A DNA stretch of 64,000 nt, from contig CAKRHR010000002.1 of NCBI GenBank assembly GCA_934339005.1, positions 91,839 to 155,838 on the forward strand. Direction: 5' to 3'. This document shows, piece by piece, positions 62,445 to 64,000 of this stretch. The number at the start of each line of letters is the position of its first letter. The first letter of the stretch is position 1. Made by a program: the position numbers and the translations under genes. The notes below the pieces were generated by a model. The model did not search any database. It worked only from the letters and a program-made list of their open reading frames with translations, and was not told where the DNA came from. Origin of the DNA: an uncultured Catenibacillus sp. (lineage in GTDB: Bacteria > Bacillota > Clostridia > Lachnospirales > Lachnospiraceae).

Positions 62445-64000
62445 ATGGAAATTAAGAAAAATGAAATATATACAATGACCATCGAAGACATCGGAGCAGA
62501 GGGTGAAGGCATCGGCAAGGTCGATGGCTTCACCTTGTTTGTCAAAGATGCTTTAATCGGTGATGAGATAGAAGTTAAAGCCATTAAAGTGAAGAAAAAT
62601 TATGGTTATGGCCGATTAATGCGTATCATAACACCATCACCTTATCGTGTTGAGGCAAAATGCCCGAATGCGCGGGCATGTGGTGGTTGTCAGATTCAGC
62701 ATTTAGATTATGCAGAGCAGTTAAAGTACAAACAGAAGAAAGTTGAGAATTTGCTTGAGCGTGTAGGTAAGGTCAAAGATTATGAAATGCTGCCGATTAT
62801 GGGTATGGAAGAACCTTATTATTATCGCAATAAGGCACAGTTCCCTGTAGGAAAGAACAAAGATGGTGAGATTGTTACAGGATTTTATGCGGGCCGGACA
62901 CATTCAATTATTGATATAGAGCATTGCTATATTCAACATCCGTTAAACGAAAAGTTGATACAGATTGTCAAAAAATGGATGAACCAAAATCAGATAGAAC
63001 CTTACGATGAAGTATCAGGTAAGGGATTAGTGCGCCATATTTTAACAAGGGTTGGTTATCGCACAAAAGAAGTTATGGTCTGTCTTGTGATTAACGGTAA
63101 AAAATTGCCAAAAGCGGATCTGTTAGTTGATATATTAAAAGATGTGCCGGGCATGACAAGCATTTGCTTTAATGTTAATTGTGAAAAAACAAACGTGATT
63201 CTTGGCAATGAAGTGCATGTTCTTTGGGGACAGGGCTATATTGAAGATTATATCGGTGACATCAAATTTCAGATTTCACCGCTGTCATTTTATCAGGTCA
63301 ACCCTGTGCAGACACAGAAATTGTATGGCAAAGCCCTTGAATTTGCCGGTTTGACAGGCACAGAAACTGTATGGGATTTATATTGTGGTATCGGAACGAT
63401 TTCATTATTCCTTGCAAAAAATGCAGCACAGGTTTATGGTGTAGAGATTGTGCCGCAGGCCATTGAAGATGCTAAGAAAAATGCCAAAATCAACGGCATC
63501 ACAAATGCCGAATTTTTTGTTGGAAAATCAGAAGAAGTCCTGCCAAAATACTATGAAGACTACGCTAAAGCCCACGGCGGAAACACAACAACCGCTGATG
63601 TCATCGTCGTTGACCCACCAAGAAAAGGCTGCGACGAAAAACTTCTGGCATGCATCGTATCCATGCAGCCAAAACGCATGGTCTACGTCAGTTGCGACCC
63701 AGCAACCCTCGCAAGGGATTTAAACTATATGGAAAATCACGGCTATAAGGTTGATAAAGTACAGTGCTGCGATATGTTTGCACATTCGGTGCATGTGGAG
63801 ACGATTGTTCTTTTGTCCCAACAGAAGCCAGATGACACGATAGAGATCGACTTAGACCTGGACGAGCTGGATGCCACCAGTGCTGAGCTGAAAGCAACCT
63901 ATCAGGAAATCAAAGATTATGTGTTGAAAGAATTTGGCTTGAAGGTTTCAAATTTATATATTTCTCAGGTAAAACGCAAATGTGGAATTGAAGTGGGAGA
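62445..64000 (+). CDS. 23S rRNA (uracil-5-)-methyltransferase RlmD/RumA family, partial at window end
   Basis: The frame starts at ATG 62445 behind AGAGG and is still open at the window end. It encodes a TRAM domain (about 1-60), an iron-sulfur cysteine cluster CPNARACGGCQIQH, a SAM-binding region (YCGIGTISL), the VDPPRKGC motif and VSCDPATLARD with the catalytic cysteine. After HVETIVLLS the protein continues past the usual RumA end with a helical extension including IKDYVLKEFGLKVSNLY, a segment also seen in other Clostridial proteins. The specific uridine target cannot be read. About 180 bases near 63540-63720 use far more C-ending codons than the rest. Confidence 0.9.
   Translation, partial: MEIKKNEIYTMTIEDIGAEGEGIGKVDGFTLFVKDALIGDEIEVKAIKVKKNYGYGRLMRIITPSPYRVEAKCPNARACGGCQIQHLDYAEQLKYKQKKVENLLERVGKVKDYEMLPIMGMEEPYYYRNKAQFPVGKNKDGEIVTGFYAGRTHSIIDIEHCYIQHPLNEKLIQIVKKWMNQNQIEPYDEVSGKGLVRHILTRVGYRTKEVMVCLVINGKKLPKADLLVDILKDVPGMTSICFNVNCEKTNVILGNEVHVLWGQGYIEDYIGDIKFQISPLSFYQVNPVQTQKLYGKALEFAGLTGTETVWDLYCGIGTISLFLAKNAAQVYGVEIVPQAIEDAKKNAKINGITNAEFFVGKSEEVLPKYYEDYAKAHGGNTTTADVIVVDPPRKGCDEKLLACIVSMQPKRMVYVSCDPATLARDLNYMENHGYKVDKVQCCDMFAHSVHVETIVLLSQQKPDDTIEIDLDLDELDATSAELKATYQEIKDYVLKEFGLKVSNLYISQVKRKCGIEVG

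Overview
The window looks like chromosomal DNA of a low-GC, Gram-positive member of the Clostridia, most likely a gut Lachnospiraceae. The evidence is AT-rich intergenic DNA, strong AGGAGG-type ribosome binding sites, Sec signal peptides without an outer-membrane apparatus, LytR-CpsA-Psr proteins, CDP-ribitol teichoic acid genes, YhaM and MutS2. The genus assignment is inference. No rRNA, tRNA, CRISPR array, insertion sequence or prophage was seen.

Region 1 (1 to about 32,000) is dominated by nine secreted proteins that share a tail of DUF4214 repeats and carry different or no N-terminal modules: CAP (two, one with its histidines lost), BspA-type leucine-rich repeats (three), M6 metallopeptidase, L,D-transpeptidase, NlpC/P60 and one tail-only protein. 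Interspersed are two AAA-ATPase-like/PD-(D/E)XK proteins, a RecQ helicase, a polytopic membrane protein and a DPM1/GtrB-type glycosyltransferase. The repeat tails show recent recombination: 315 of 316 identical bases between two neighbours, and a 27-bp tandem array that re-duplicates the last codons and stop codon of another.

Region 2 (about 24,600 to 36,200) makes GDP-mannose and GDP-6-deoxyhexose: manC, gmd and rmd on the minus strand, and a three-domain ManC-cupin-ManA fusion plus a phosphohexomutase on the plus strand. The L,D-transpeptidase with the DUF4214 tail is the last gene of the manC-gmd-rmd unit, and the NlpC/P60 protein lies just upstream of it. This ties the tail family physically to glycopolymer synthesis.

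Region 3 (36,300 to 51,900) is a wall-polymer factory: PPIase lipoprotein, LCP ligase, initiating sugar-phosphate transferase, GT2 with a large insertion, TagG/TagH-like ABC exporter, two CDP-polyol phosphotransferases, TarI/TarJ-like CDP-ribitol synthesis, a second LCP protein and an LtaS-like enzyme. Together with region 2 this suggests a ribitol-phosphate polymer decorated with mannose or 6-deoxyhexose and ligated to peptidoglycan. A testable idea is that DUF4214 tails bind such a polymer.

Region 4 (52,000 to 64,000) is mixed: a DUF4367-like membrane protein with a small secreted protein, ComF, a repeat-containing charged protein, a divergent sugar isomerase/AraC regulator pair, MutS2, YhaM, ProC and an RlmD/RumA-type methyltransferase cut off by the window end. 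Several intergenic regions hold clear terminators and a few unexplained structured elements.
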